From: Alphaproteobacteria bacterium | Lineage (GTDB): Bacteria > Pseudomonadota > Alphaproteobacteria > Micavibrionales > UBA2020 | Assembly (NCBI GenBank): GCA_016794125.1 | Contig: JAEUKT010000001.1 | Span: forward strand, 124,001 to 188,000 | DNA: 64,000 nt | Direction: 5' to 3' | Shown: positions 37,310 through 46,463 of the stretch, piece by piece | Layout: each line of letters starts with the position of its first letter | How positions within the stretch are numbered: position 1 is the stretch's first letter | Notes under the pieces: model-generated | The model's database searches: none | What the model saw: only the letters and a program-made list of their open reading frames with translations | Told to the model about the DNA's origin: nothing | Program-made: the position numbers and the translations under genes

Positions 37310-38458
37310 ATGACAGCGCCCCCGAAAGACAATTTGGAAAACCATCCGCAGCTGCCCGATAACCGGGTATTGCACCCCCTGTTCGGCAATTTCTGCACGA
37401 CCGAAACCTTCAGCCTGAAAACGCATGTCGGCGGCAGCCACCATACGCATTACGAAGCGCATCTGGACGATCCCGTCAAAAAGACATGGACGGTCAGCAA
37501 GGTCGTGACGGTGACAGAGGACAGCTTCCACGCCTGGAAACGCAAATCCACGACCGGATCACAGGTGATGAAGGCCAAGCTGAATTTCCGCGACGCGCTG
37601 AAACTGATGGGCCAGCTGGAAAAAGACCACAAGGACAAACCGCATAATTTCGAGACGCTGTACCCCGACGCCCCCGTGCTGGGATTTTTGCATTACCGCG
37701 CCTTTGCCGAACGCGAGGGTTACGTCTATGACACCAAGGACATTCCGCATGCGCGCCCGAACCCGCGCGTGCTGCCGCTGGGCTGCACCTTTCACCAGTC
37801 GGATGTCGATAACGCGAACAGCCATTTGCAGCGCCCCGACGACGAATTCGACAACAACGGCCCGCAAAGCAAGCTGCCCAATACGCATTTCCTGCTGGAT
37901 AACTTTACCGCCGCAGCACACCGCGACGATTTCCAGACCAGCCTGAACGGCACGCGCGCGATGGCGCTACTCGACCGTTTCGTCGATCAGGTCGAAGCGG
38001 CAAAGGAACATCTGAAGGAATATTGCGAGAAATACGCAGCCATGGGATATGGCGGCTTGATCGACGATGCCGACAACGAATTGCGCCTCGCCGAAAGCAC
38101 GCTGCGCCAGCTGCGCGCCTATCATGTCGATACGACCGAATACGATAACTTCCTGACGCAATGCCGCATCACGACCTTTGTGCTGCATGCCGAAGGATTG
38201 TTCGACCTGATGAACAAGGGCAAAGGCGATTTCAACGCGAACGAGGCGCTGTTCCAGTCACGCGTGACACAGGCGCTGGAGCTGTTCAAAAAAATCGACA
38301 GCAGCGAAGAAGGCGCAAAGACGCTACAGAATATGATTGTGCAGACACCGGCGCCCGCCGTGCCTGCCGCAATTGGGAATTTTATCGACAATTACCGTAT
38401 CGCTCGCCCCAAATTCGGCACACCGCCCGCCTCCGCTCCCAAAGGCCCGCACCCGTAA
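37310..38458 (+). CDS. Hypothetical protein, His-rich N terminus
   Basis: Not recognised. 382 residues, soluble. The N-terminal part has GGSHHTHYEAHLDD and HYRAFAEREGYVYD; the middle holds CTFHQSDVDNANSHLQRPDD and a helix bundle follows (MALLDRFVDQVEAAKEHLKE, ADNELRLAESTLRQLRAYHV). The end is Pro-rich (PKFGTPPASAPKGPHP). No signal peptide or membrane helix. It stands alone between the divergent acidic-tail pair and the convergent phosphatase gene. Confidence 0.72.
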   Translation: MTAPPKDNLENHPQLPDNRVLHPLFGNFCTTETFSLKTHVGGSHHTHYEAHLDDPVKKTWTVSKVVTVTEDSFHAWKRKSTTGSQVMKAKLNFRDALKLMGQLEKDHKDKPHNFETLYPDAPVLGFLHYRAFAEREGYVYDTKDIPHARPNPRVLPLGCTFHQSDVDNANSHLQRPDDEFDNNGPQSKLPNTHFLLDNFTAAAHRDDFQTSLNGTRAMALLDRFVDQVEAAKEHLKEYCEKYAAMGYGGLIDDADNELRLAESTLRQLRAYHVDTTEYDNFLTQCRITTFVLHAEGLFDLMNKGKGDFNANEALFQSRVTQALELFKKIDSSEEGAKTLQNMIVQTPAPAVPAAIGNFIDNYRIARPKFGTPPASAPKGPHP

Positions 38459-38510
38459 TTTTTCCTCCCCGCGGATGCTTTTCATGCAGCACGGCGGCAA
38501 GAGCAATTAA

Positions 38511-39092
38511 TCACTTCAAATGATGCAGCATCCAGCCGTCGTCGCCCTTGTTGAAATGAAAGGGCTGGACGTTGGCGGAGTGGTCTAGTTCGGTGAACAG
38601 GCAGCGGCGTAGCACGCGATAGACACCGCCATGCGCGACGAACAGGATGTTTTCGCCGGCATAGGTTTCAAGGTTGCGGTGGAACGCCTCCATCGTGCGT
38701 TCGCGGAATCTGGCATAGGGCTCGCCGTCGGGCGGGCAAGGGTATCCGTTTTCTTCGGGCGGCAGGCCGCGCGCGACAAGCTCGCTTTTCAGGCTTTCCA
38801 TCTCCTCGACCGCCTTGCCTTCGAACGCGCCGTAATTGCGCTCCTTCAGGCCTTCATCGACCACCAGCGGTTTTTGCAGACCCGCGTTGATGATCGACGC
38901 GGTTTCATAGGCGCGGCTGAGGTTGCTGACGATGATGCGGTCGATGGGCAGGCGGGTCAGAACCTTGACCGCGTGTTCGGCCTGCGTGCGGCCGGTTTCG
39001 TTCAGGGGTATGTCGGTATGGCCCTGGATGCGGGAATTTTTGTTCCAGTCGGTTTCGCCGTGGCGGACGAAATAAAACGAGCGCGGCAGCAT
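38511..39092 (-). CDS. Histidine phosphatase family protein
   Basis: 193 residues, branch-1 histidine phosphatase (phosphoglycerate mutase-like). Catalytic RHG in FYFVRHGETDWNKNSRIQGH, SNLSRAYETA, the Glu in LKERNYGAFEGK and the second His in ILFVAHGGVYRVLRR. Probably a phosphatase of small phospho-compounds and not a mutase; the substrate is unknown. ATG 39092 is closest to the family start; ATGs further upstream (39149, 39104) are possible. Confidence 0.92.
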   Translation of the reverse strand: MLPRSFYFVRHGETDWNKNSRIQGHTDIPLNETGRTQAEHAVKVLTRLPIDRIIVSNLSRAYETASIINAGLQKPLVVDEGLKERNYGAFEGKAVEEMESLKSELVARGLPPEENGYPCPPDGEPYARFRERTMEAFHRNLETYAGENILFVAHGGVYRVLRRCLFTELDHSANVQPFHFNKGDDGWMLHHLK

Positions 39093-39166
39093 GAAAAACC
39101 CCATCAATGGACTTGTGAATCGAAACGCGGTAACCTTGTTATATCTCAACAGCAGGCAGGGTCAAT

Positions 39167-39469
39167 ATGGCGTTCAAGCTCAAATATCTGGCGGCGGGCG
39201 TCGCGCTGGCCGGAATGGTTTCGGTTGCCGCTTACGCCGTGACCCGCCCTGCCCCGCCCCGCGAATGTGCGCCCGTCGGCATCATGGCCAAGCGGCTGAT
39301 GACCGAGCGGAAATTATCCTACCTTGCCGACGGCATCGACAGCGACGACCATGTCCATATGTGGTATGTCAGCCGCAAGACGGGCAAATGGGTGGAATTA
39401 TATGTCGAAGACGACAAGCAGCTCGCCTGCATCGTGCGCGAAGGGTATGACTGGCATTTTGCGGGGTAG
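39167..39469 (+). CDS. Small exported hypothetical protein
   Basis: Not recognised. 100 residues with signal peptide or anchor (LKYLAAGVALAGMVSVAAYA). The mature part has two cysteines (PRECAPVG and QLACIVREG) that may form a disulfide, and strands HVHMWYVSRKTGKWVELYVE. Resembles small periplasmic proteins without assigned function. Confidence 0.75.
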   Translation: MAFKLKYLAAGVALAGMVSVAAYAVTRPAPPRECAPVGIMAKRLMTERKLSYLADGIDSDDHVHMWYVSRKTGKWVELYVEDDKQLACIVREGYDWHFAG

Positions 39470-39511
39470 GTGCAATTCAGGTCGCTGCCGCTATACTCCA
39501 TCGCAATGCTA

Positions 39512-39838
39512 TTAGCGGTCACGCCATGCGGAAGATTGATGCCAGCATAGTTTTTGGCTTTCCCAAATAGTTCTCCCCAATTTTTGAGGGCAAGAACTGT
39601 GATAACTAAAGAAAACGATTATAATCAAACATATCGACAGCCAAAACGTCCTTCGCTTTTTTGTCAATGGAACTGACGTAATAAATAGAATTTCTGCCAC
39701 TGCATAAAATGGGAAAATTGCGCTTGGAGCAATGTAAGATGGTGCCTGCAAGGTTAAAACAAATGCGCCTGCGAGAAACAAAAAACTAACCTTAGATAGC
39801 AAGCTTAGAGTCTTTTTATTCTCCGCAGGATTATTCAC
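39512..39838 (-). CDS. Small AT-rich membrane protein
   Basis: Not recognised. 108 residues from GTG 39838, which touches the stop of the AlgH-like gene (one base apart). Three hydrophobic helices (VSFLFLAGAFVLTLQAPSYI, AIFPFYAVAEILFITSVPL, FWLSICLIIIVFFSYHSSC) then a short polar end. AT-rich relative to neighbours. Possibly a recent addition to the end of the AlgH-like transcript. Confidence 0.6.
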   Translation of the reverse strand: MNNPAENKKTLSLLSKVSFLFLAGAFVLTLQAPSYIAPSAIFPFYAVAEILFITSVPLTKKRRTFWLSICLIIIVFFSYHSSCPQKLGRTIWESQKLCWHQSSAWRDR

Positions 39839-39839
39839 G

Positions 39840-40424
39840 TTAGTAAGTCACCTGACGCATCGGCATTTTCTGCGCCTTGGCCCACATATCGGCGGCGGGC
39901 GTGGTGCGGACGAAGTTTTCGTCGTACAGGACGATCTGCCAGCTGGCGGATTTCAATTCTTCGCTCAGCTGGTTTTTGCCCCAGCCGGTATAGCCCTTGA
40001 TGACCTTGACCCATTTCGGTTTCGCGGCGACCAGTTTGTCGATCGCGGGCTGGCCTTCGACCAAGGCGGTGTCGATGTCCTTCATCACGATGCTTTCGGG
40101 GGTCAGCACTTCGGTGGAATGCAGCGCATAGACCTTTTCCGGCTCCATCGGGCCGCCGACGAAAGTGTCGCCGGTCGCGGCCGGTTTGTTCAGCACCAAC
40201 CCCATCGCGCCCGCCTTGCGGTGCTGCAGGACAAGAATGACCGTATCCTTCAGGTTTTCCTGCGTCATTTTCGCGGTCGATACCAGCAACTGGTGATGGG
40301 CGGCGGCAGGCGCGTTGTTGAAATGCCCGCCCAGCCACATCAGGAACGCCGCCGCCGCGAACATCAGGTATGAATCATATTTACCTTCCCGTTTTTTCTT
40401 CGGGGCGCTGGCGGTGGCGGTCAT
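39840..40424 (-). CDS. YqgE/AlgH family protein with N-terminal membrane anchor
   Basis: 194 residues. The C-terminal part is the YqgE/AlgH (UPF0301) fold: HHQLLVSTAKMTQENLKDTV, VLQHRKAGAMGLVLNKPA, FVGGPMEPEKVYALHST and IKGYTGWGKNQLSEELKSAS. Unlike usual family members, which are soluble, it has a hydrophobic helix at about 20-36 (YLMFAAAAFLMWLGGHF), after a basic N terminus (KKKREGKYD), which predicts a single membrane anchor with the domain outside the cytoplasm. Function unknown. Confidence 0.85.
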   Translation of the reverse strand: MTATASAPKKKREGKYDSYLMFAAAAFLMWLGGHFNNAPAAAHHQLLVSTAKMTQENLKDTVILVLQHRKAGAMGLVLNKPAATGDTFVGGPMEPEKVYALHSTEVLTPESIVMKDIDTALVEGQPAIDKLVAAKPKWVKVIKGYTGWGKNQLSEELKSASWQIVLYDENFVRTTPAADMWAKAQKMPMRQVTY

Positions 40425-40438
40425 GGTTGTCCTTTATC

Positions 40439-41173
40439 TCAGGGCGTGAATTTGTCGCGGAAGGAAGTTTTCAGGCCATGCGCGGGGTTGGGCTGCGCGG
40501 GGTCGCCGAAATCGAGCTTGGAAAGTTTTTCGAGCTGCTTGCCCAGCATCTGCGTCACGATGCATTTGCTGAAATCCAGTTCGTATTGTTCGCCGGTTTT
40601 TTTGTGGGTAAGGACCGGGTTGTTTTTTGCGTCCAGCAGGTTCTGCGCGAAATGCGGCATGGATTCTACGCCCAGCTGGAACCAGTCGACAGCGCCGGTG
40701 GTGTCGTCGGCGGCCAATGAATCCTCGACCATTTGCCGCAGCTTGTCGGGGATCGCCCAAGGGGTTGCGCCTTCTTTTTCGAAGACATATTTGGAATGCG
40801 CGTTGGTTTTCACGATCTCGATCGCGAAGCGGTCTTCGGGCGGTTCCAGCAGATAGGCGCGCATGATGTGCGCGCTCATGAGCGTCTTGAAAAGGCCGAT
40901 ACCGTCGAGCGTCACGCGCACCGATCCGATCTCCGACCATTTGTGAACGTCTTCGCCCTTGTCGTTCTGCACGACGAGCGGATAATGGATGCTGGATGCG
41001 ACGATCTTGCCCTTGTCATCCTCGATCAACGTGACAGCGCCGGACGCAATACGTTCCTTCCACAATGCTTCCTCGCGCTTGGCGACGAATTCGTGTTTAT
41101 TCTCGGCGTAGTAATCGAATATTTTCTGTTCATCCGCAGCGTTCGAAAAGCGGACGTATAATTTCTGTACCAT
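40439..41173 (-). CDS. GNAT-like protein, three-member paralogue family (1)
   Basis: 244 residues. The first 140 residues have the strand-helix-helix-strand layout of a GNAT acyltransferase: KLYVRFSNAADEQKIFDYYA, EFVAKREEALWKERI, VTLIEDDKGKIVASSIHYPL, RAYLLEPPEDRFAIEIVKTN. No acetyl-CoA loop (Q/RxxGxG/A) is clear, so activity is uncertain. A shared C-terminal block PVLTHKKTGEQYELDFSK occurs in paralogues at 46464 and 47235. Cytoplasmic, no signal peptide. Function unknown. Confidence 0.72.
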   Translation of the reverse strand: MVQKLYVRFSNAADEQKIFDYYAENKHEFVAKREEALWKERIASGAVTLIEDDKGKIVASSIHYPLVVQNDKGEDVHKWSEIGSVRVTLDGIGLFKTLMSAHIMRAYLLEPPEDRFAIEIVKTNAHSKYVFEKEGATPWAIPDKLRQMVEDSLAADDTTGAVDWFQLGVESMPHFAQNLLDAKNNPVLTHKKTGEQYELDFSKCIVTQMLGKQLEKLSKLDFGDPAQPNPAHGLKTSFRDKFTP

Positions 41174-41258
41174 GGCAAACCTTTGAAAATTCTTTTTGTT
41201 TCTCTATTGCTGCCGTTATCCTAATATTGTACCAGAGTTAAAAAGCAGGTCAAAAGCT

Positions 41259-41522
41259 ATGTCGTCGGAAAACGTTAAATCGTTGGAACTGGAAGCATTT
41301 AAAAGAAAATTGCAGGTTCTTGCTGCACTGCCGCAAAATTCCGACGCTGAATTTGCCGAAGCGATCTATACCGCCGTCTCCCGTTTCGGCATCACCGAAA
41401 CGCAATTCCGCGATACGTTTGGCCTGACAAAAGGCGCGGTGGAGCGCTGGACGACACTGAAAAACCTGCCCCAGCCCGATGTGCGCCCCAAAATCATGGA
41501 ATGGATTCTGCAAAGTTTGTAA
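41259..41522 (+). CDS. Small HTH-like hypothetical protein
   Basis: 87 residues from ATG 41259 with AGCAGG about 10 bases upstream; the frame is open to 41196 without support. Helical throughout. The stretch GITETQFRDTFGLTKGAVERW resembles a helix-turn-helix, so a DNA-binding role is possible. It precedes the PHA depolymerase gene by 76 bases on the same strand. Confidence 0.65.
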   Translation: MSSENVKSLELEAFKRKLQVLAALPQNSDAEFAEAIYTAVSRFGITETQFRDTFGLTKGAVERWTTLKNLPQPDVRPKIMEWILQSL

Positions 41523-41598
41523 TGGCTTGGATTTGTCAGATGGACAGGCTTTGGATAACGGGCTATGTTTAATCAATCTTAAAAAACTGCAGGTATAA

Positions 41599-42975
41599 GT
41601 GGCTCAAAAACCGCGTCATAACCCGCTTCTCTACCCCGCCATCGAGGCGCGCCGCCTTGGGCTCAAGGCGACGTTCAACGTCATGGCGGCGGGGCTTGAA
41701 TTCCAGTCGGCCATGGTGCGCATGGCGGAGGCTATGGGCACTGCGCCGAAAGCCTATACCGACCTTGCCAAAGACGTGATCGCCGCGTCGAAGGAAATGT
41801 CGGAGCGTTTCACGCGCGACTACGAAAAGCCCGCCTTCGACCTGCCGCAGACAACCATCGACGGCAAGGCTGTGACCGTCACCGAAGAAATTGTGAACGA
41901 CAAGGCCTTCGGCTCCCTCCTCCACTTCAAGCGCGACACCGACCGCAATGACCCGAAGCTGCTGATCGTCGCGCCGATGTCCGGCCATTTCGCGACGCTG
42001 CTCCGCGATACTGTCAAGGAAATGCTGCCGAACCACGATGTCTATATCACCGACTGGAAAGACGCCAAGGGCGTACCGCTGTCGGCGGGTGAATTCGGAT
42101 TGGATGATTACATCGACTACGTGAAGGATTTCATTAAAACGGTCGGCAAGGACGCGCATGTGATGGCCGTCTGCCAACCCACCGTGGCGACGATGGCGGC
42201 GGTCGCGTCGCTGGCCGAGGAAAAATCCGAATTCCAGCCCGCATCGATGACGCTGATGGCAGGCCCGCTGGATACCCGCGCGGCGGAGACGCAGGTGACA
42301 AAGCTTGCCAAGGAAAAACCCATCGAATGGTTCCAGGACAACCTGATCGGCGAAGTATCCGGCAACCATCCCGGCGCAGGCCGCATGGTCTATCCCGGTT
42401 TCGTGCAGCTGTTCAGCTTCATGTCGATGAACCCCGACAGCCACAACAAGAAACATATCGACCTGTTCAACGACTTGATTCAGGGCAATACCGAGAAGGC
42501 CGAGAAAACCAAGAAATTCTATGACGAATACCTCGCCGTCGCCGACCTTCCCGCGAAGTTCTATCTGGAGACGGTCCAGAAAGTTTTCATCGACCCGCAA
42601 CTGGCCAAGGGCACGCTGGAACATCACGGCAAAAGAGTGATCCCCGCCGCGATCAAAAAAACCGCGCTGTTCACCGTCGAGGGATCGGAAGACGATATTT
42701 CCGCCCCCGGCCAGACGACGGTCGCGCATAAACTTGCGGCAGGCCTGAAGCCCGAACAAAAATTCCACCATTTGCAAGAAGGTGTCGGGCATTACGGCAC
42801 CTTCAGCGGGCGCGGCTGGCGCGAAGGCATTGCGCCCCGCATCACCGGTTTCATCCGCGATATCGCGAAGAAAAACGGCATTGATTACGCACCCGCATCG
42901 AACGCCGTGAAACCCGAAAAATGGCCGGAAAACAAGCAGCCACCCGCGGCAAAACCGCCGAAACTGGCCGCATAA
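41599..42975 (+). CDS. phaZ: Intracellular polyhydroxyalkanoate depolymerase
   Basis: Breaks down stored PHB granules in the cytoplasm. 458 residues from GTG 41599 (GCAGG upstream), no signal peptide. N-terminal YPAIEARRLGLKATFNVMAA, then the family nucleophile region HVMAVCQPTVATMAAVAS (catalytic Cys), Asp in VEGSEDDISAPGQT and His in EGVGHYGTFSGRGW. These match the PhaZ type that uses Cys instead of Ser. Ends with a Pro/Lys-rich tail. Complements the exported depolymerase-like esterase at 12340. Confidence 0.93.
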   Translation: MAQKPRHNPLLYPAIEARRLGLKATFNVMAAGLEFQSAMVRMAEAMGTAPKAYTDLAKDVIAASKEMSERFTRDYEKPAFDLPQTTIDGKAVTVTEEIVNDKAFGSLLHFKRDTDRNDPKLLIVAPMSGHFATLLRDTVKEMLPNHDVYITDWKDAKGVPLSAGEFGLDDYIDYVKDFIKTVGKDAHVMAVCQPTVATMAAVASLAEEKSEFQPASMTLMAGPLDTRAAETQVTKLAKEKPIEWFQDNLIGEVSGNHPGAGRMVYPGFVQLFSFMSMNPDSHNKKHIDLFNDLIQGNTEKAEKTKKFYDEYLAVADLPAKFYLETVQKVFIDPQLAKGTLEHHGKRVIPAAIKKTALFTVEGSEDDISAPGQTTVAHKLAAGLKPEQKFHHLQEGVGHYGTFSGRGWREGIAPRITGFIRDIAKKNGIDYAPASNAVKPEKWPENKQPPAAKPPKLAA

Positions 42976-43063
42976 TCAGCCCCTTACCCAAGGTTTAGGC
43001 TAATTAAACCCTTTCGGTGATAGAATACGGGTATCAAAATCATATGTCCGGGATGCCGCGCGC

Positions 43064-43780
43064 ATGGCGAAAAACACATTCAACCAGAAATCCCCCGACC
43101 CTGCCGCTGCCGAAAAACTCGGACAGGAACTGCTGAGGGAAATTAACGGCGATGCGGACATTGCGCATATCAAAAAGCTGATCGCGATGGGCGCAAATCT
43201 GGAAGCGCGCGATGACAAGGGCAATACGCCCGTGATTGCCGCAGCCTCGCGCTCGCTCAATAATGTCGTCAAAGAATTACTGATCGCGGGCGCGGATCCC
43301 AACGCCGTAAACAATTCGGGAGGCTTCGCGCTGTTCATGGCAGCGATGATGGGGCCGCCGGACAATCCGGATCTTGCGCAGATTCTGATCGACCATAAGG
43401 CCGAGGTGGATAAGCCTTACCGCTCCCTGACTCCGCTGATGTGGGCGGCGCAGCGCGGCTTCAAGGATGTCGTGCGCGTGATCGGCGAACATGCCGACAT
43501 CACGCTGAAATCAACCGGCAGCATCCAGAAAAACGCCTCGGAATGGGCGGAACACAACGGCAAGATGGGCGTTGTCGCAATCATGAAAACAATACAGGAA
43601 AGCAAGCAAGCCAGAGCAGCAGATGAGGCGAAACGCGCGGCCGAAAAAGCGGCACAAACCGCCGCCGAACAGAAACGCGACACCTTCGAACATGCCATCG
43701 AAGGCATGCATACCGCCCGCGCCGTCGCCGCGCCCAAGGTGGCGAAGTTCAAGAAACGTACGCCTGTTCCCCAGAAATGA
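43064..43780 (+). CDS. Ankyrin repeat protein
   Basis: 238 residues. Four ankyrin-type repeats at about 30-160: DIAHIKKLIAMGANLEARDD, GNTPVIAAASRSLNNVVKEL, GFALFMAAMMGPPDNPDLAQ and LTPLMWAAQRGFKDVVRVIG. A charged coiled helix and a basic tail follow. The stop overlaps the start of the next ankyrin gene by 4 bases. Both genes start NQKSPDPAAAEKLGQELL-like, so they are tandem duplicates. Confidence 0.9.
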   Translation: MAKNTFNQKSPDPAAAEKLGQELLREINGDADIAHIKKLIAMGANLEARDDKGNTPVIAAASRSLNNVVKELLIAGADPNAVNNSGGFALFMAAMMGPPDNPDLAQILIDHKAEVDKPYRSLTPLMWAAQRGFKDVVRVIGEHADITLKSTGSIQKNASEWAEHNGKMGVVAIMKTIQESKQARAADEAKRAAEKAAQTAAEQKRDTFEHAIEGMHTARAVAAPKVAKFKKRTPVPQK

Positions 43781-44451
43781 ACGCAGCCGCACCCTTCAAC
43801 CGGAAATCCGTCGATCCTGAAACGGCCGAAAGGCTGGGACAGGAATTGCTGGTGCAATTGCAGCGGCGCAACACGAACATGGACAAGGTCAAAAGCCTTA
43901 TCGAGCAGGGCGCGAAGATCGACGCGCGCGACAGCGCGCGCAACACGCCGCTGCACGGCGCGGTCGGCAAGCGGCATTTCGAAGCCGCAAAATTATTGCT
44001 GGAAACGGGCGCGAACCCGAACGCCATCAGCGAAAACGGCATGTTCCCGCTGATGTGGACGATGGAGTCGCATGCTGACGGCAGCGCTGCGATTGCGCAG
44101 CTGCTGATCGACCACGGCGCGAACACCGGACAGATATATAACGACCGCACCCCGCTGATGTGGGCGGCGGATGGCGGTTATCCGGATATCGCGGCCGTGC
44201 TGGCACCGACGTCCGACATCATGGAAAAATCACGCGACAGAAACCCCAGAAGCTCCGTCGATTTCGCCGATCAGGCAAACCGTCCCGAGATCGCCGATAT
44301 GCTGCGCAAGACCCACAAACAAAAAGAAATCGATGCGATTACCCTGAAGCGCAAAACCTTTGACGAAGCTGTGGGTGGTATGGCGATCAAGCGCAATGTT
44401 TCCGCTCCGCGCACGGCCCGCTTCCGGAAAGCACCTGTTTCACAACAATAA
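43777..44451 (+). CDS. Ankyrin repeat protein, paralogue of 43064-43780
   Basis: 224 residues, N terminus FNRKSVDPETAERLGQELLV matching the upstream gene. Repeats include DKVKSLIEQGAKIDARDSAR, NTPLHGAVGKRHFEAAKLLL and RTPLMWAADGGYPDIAAVLA. The end FDEAVGGMAIKRNVSAPRTA is also shared. It overlaps the upstream gene by 4 bases and is translationally coupled. Binding partner unknown. Confidence 0.9.
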   Translation: MNAAAPFNRKSVDPETAERLGQELLVQLQRRNTNMDKVKSLIEQGAKIDARDSARNTPLHGAVGKRHFEAAKLLLETGANPNAISENGMFPLMWTMESHADGSAAIAQLLIDHGANTGQIYNDRTPLMWAADGGYPDIAAVLAPTSDIMEKSRDRNPRSSVDFADQANRPEIADMLRKTHKQKEIDAITLKRKTFDEAVGGMAIKRNVSAPRTARFRKAPVSQQ

Positions 44452-44556
44452 TTCACGACCGGCTGCGCTTTGACCAAAGTCAAGGAAGGTATGCGGCTCG
44501 CATGTTCTTATGGTACTAGGCCATTAAAAAAGGCCTGTAACAGAAGGAGCAGGAAA

Positions 44557-44757
44557 ATGGGTGCAGGATATAACGTAAACTGGACAGGCCGCGTGGCGCA
44601 GATGGTATTGCTGGCCGCAATTATCGGCGCAGGCATCCTGAGCGGCCAGGCCGTGACGACCGGAATCTTCTATTGGTGGATTTACCCCGCGCTGCTGGGC
44701 CTGTTTGTCGCGACCTTCATGCTGCATCACGTTCGCGACCGCGCAAGCCGGCGCTAA
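44557..44757 (+). CDS. Small membrane protein
   Basis: Not recognised. 66 residues from ATG 44557 with AGGAGCAGGA upstream; the longer frame from 44470 is rejected. Two hydrophobic helices (VAQMVLLAAIIGAGILSG, IYPALLGLFVATFMLHH) and a basic C terminus. A hairpin-like GCC/GGC sequence lies just upstream, where the ankyrin pair ends. Confidence 0.68.
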   Translation: MGAGYNVNWTGRVAQMVLLAAIIGAGILSGQAVTTGIFYWWIYPALLGLFVATFMLHHVRDRASRR

Positions 44758-44765
44758 AAAACCAA

Positions 44766-45272
44766 TTACGACGCTGGAGGCGCTGGCGGCTTATATTTCG
44801 GCTTGCCCAGATCCGGCGCGTCGATGTCGGTTTTTTTCGGTGCGTTTTCGCCGGTGAGCTTGTTCATCGTATTTTCCAGTTCTTCCAGCCGCGCCTGCAG
44901 CCCTTCGATCTTGCGTTTCGCGGCGGGCGAAAATTCTTCCTCCAGCCCCTTTTTCAGGCTCGGGTTGCGGCGTTCGAAATCGTCACGTTCGTTTTGCAGC
45001 GCGGTGATCGTGCGGTCCACTTCCTGCAGCGCTTTTTCCAGACGCTTCACTTCGCGGCGATAGGTCACGAAACCAAGCCCGCTCATGGCCGCAAGCGCGG
45101 TGCCAAGCCCGCCCAGCAGCGTCAAATCGGCGGCAATCGCGAGCGCGCCCACCCCGCTCCAGAAACCCAGCTGCACGCCTTCGCGCCGTGAAGCGGTCTT
45201 GAAGGCCAGCCAGCGGTCGGTCAGCTCCCGGCGTTTGTCATGCAGGGGGCGCAGCGGATCGTGTTCGGACAT
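44766..45272 (-). CDS. Membrane protein with coiled coil
   Basis: Not recognised. 168 residues. After a charged N terminus (PLRPLHDKRRELTDRW), two hydrophobic stretches (LGFWSGVGALAIAADLTLLG, GLGTALAAMSGLGFVTY) precede a long coiled coil (EVKRLEKALQEVDRTITALQ, KRKIEGLQARLEELENTMNK) and a Pro/Lys tail. Its ATG directly follows the stop of the M20 gene, so the two are co-transcribed. Confidence 0.75.
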   Translation of the reverse strand: MSEHDPLRPLHDKRRELTDRWLAFKTASRREGVQLGFWSGVGALAIAADLTLLGGLGTALAAMSGLGFVTYRREVKRLEKALQEVDRTITALQNERDDFERRNPSLKKGLEEEFSPAAKRKIEGLQARLEELENTMNKLTGENAPKKTDIDAPDLGKPKYKPPAPPAS

Positions 45273-45273
45273 G

Positions 45274-46449
45274 TTATTTTGCCTTCAGCCATGTTTCGGC
45301 CATGCGCACCCAGTACGCAGCGCCGACGGGCAGCACATCGTCGTTGAAATCGTAATGCGGGTTATGCAGGCCGGGATCGTTCGCGGTCTTGCCAGCGCCA
45401 AGCGCGATATAGGCGCCGGGCGATGCCTGCAGGAAATACGCGAAATCTTCGCCGCCCATCGTGGGGGTGAAGGGCAATACCTTGTCCTTGCCCACTACAT
45501 CCGCCGCAACCTTGCGCGCGAATTCGGTTTCTGCCGCCGAATTGACGACGGAGGGATAGCCCGATTTCCAAGTCACTTCGACATTCGCGCCAAACGCATC
45601 GGCGACAGATTTCACGACATGGCGGAGTTTTTGCTCCAGTATCTTGCGTGTCTCGGGCTTGAACGCCCGCACGGTGCCGCCCAGTTCGACGGTATCGGGC
45701 ACGACGTTCAGGCTTTCGGTGCCCGCATGGAATTTGCAGACGGAAATTACCGCGCTGTCGGCAGGATCGACGGTGCGCGACACGATATGCTGGATCGCGG
45801 AAACGATCTGCGCGCCGCAGACAATCGGGTCGATCGTGGTATGCGGGAAAGCGGCATGGCCGCCCTTGCCCTGCACGGTCACGCGGAAGGTGTCGGTCGA
45901 TGCCGTCATCGGTCCTTCGCAAATCGCAAAGGTGCCCTCTGGCTGCCACGGCCAGTTATGCATGCCGAAAACGGCTTCGCAGGGGAATTTGTCGAAGAAT
46001 CCTTCCTGCACCATCACATTGCCGCCCCCGCCGCCTTCTTCGGCAGGCTGGAAGATCGCGTAGACCGTGCCGTCGAAATCGCGCGTTTCCGCAAGGTGTT
46101 TCGTGGCGGCCAGCAGCATGGCGGTATGCCCGTCATGGCCGCAGGCATGCATCTTGCCGGAAATTTTCGACGAATGCTTGCAGTTGGTTTCCTCGAGGAT
46201 ATTGAGCGCATCGAGGTCGGCGCGCAGGCCGAGGCCGCGTTTCGAGTTGCCGTTCTTGCCCTTGATGATGCCCACTACGGCGGTTTTCGCCATGCCGCGA
46301 TGGATTTCAACGCCCCAGCTCTCCAGCAGCTTCGCCACATAATCGGACGTGTTCACTTCCTCGAACGCGGTTTCAGGATGCTGGTGGATGTGCTGGCGCC
46401 AGCTTTTGAATTCATCATTCTGGTTTTGCAGTTTTTTAAGAACGGACAT
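45274..46449 (-). CDS. M20-family amidohydrolase (IAA-amino acid hydrolase-like)
   Basis: 391 residues, zinc-dependent amidohydrolase removing acyl groups from amino acids or peptides. Metal ligands and signatures: RQHIHQHPETAFEEVNTSDYV, GKMHACGHDGHTAMLLAATK, FQPAEEGGGGGNVMVQEG, GMHNWPW and the final His in NDPGLHNPHYDFND. ATG 46449 is preferred over 46488 (GGGGAAC upstream). Cytoplasmic, no signal peptide. Lies between a coiled-coil gene and two GNAT-like paralogues on the same strand. Confidence 0.93.
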   Translation of the reverse strand: MSVLKKLQNQNDEFKSWRQHIHQHPETAFEEVNTSDYVAKLLESWGVEIHRGMAKTAVVGIIKGKNGNSKRGLGLRADLDALNILEETNCKHSSKISGKMHACGHDGHTAMLLAATKHLAETRDFDGTVYAIFQPAEEGGGGGNVMVQEGFFDKFPCEAVFGMHNWPWQPEGTFAICEGPMTASTDTFRVTVQGKGGHAAFPHTTIDPIVCGAQIVSAIQHIVSRTVDPADSAVISVCKFHAGTESLNVVPDTVELGGTVRAFKPETRKILEQKLRHVVKSVADAFGANVEVTWKSGYPSVVNSAAETEFARKVAADVVGKDKVLPFTPTMGGEDFAYFLQASPGAYIALGAGKTANDPGLHNPHYDFNDDVLPVGAAYWVRMAETWLKAK

Positions 46450-46463
46450 TCGTAGTTCCCCTG

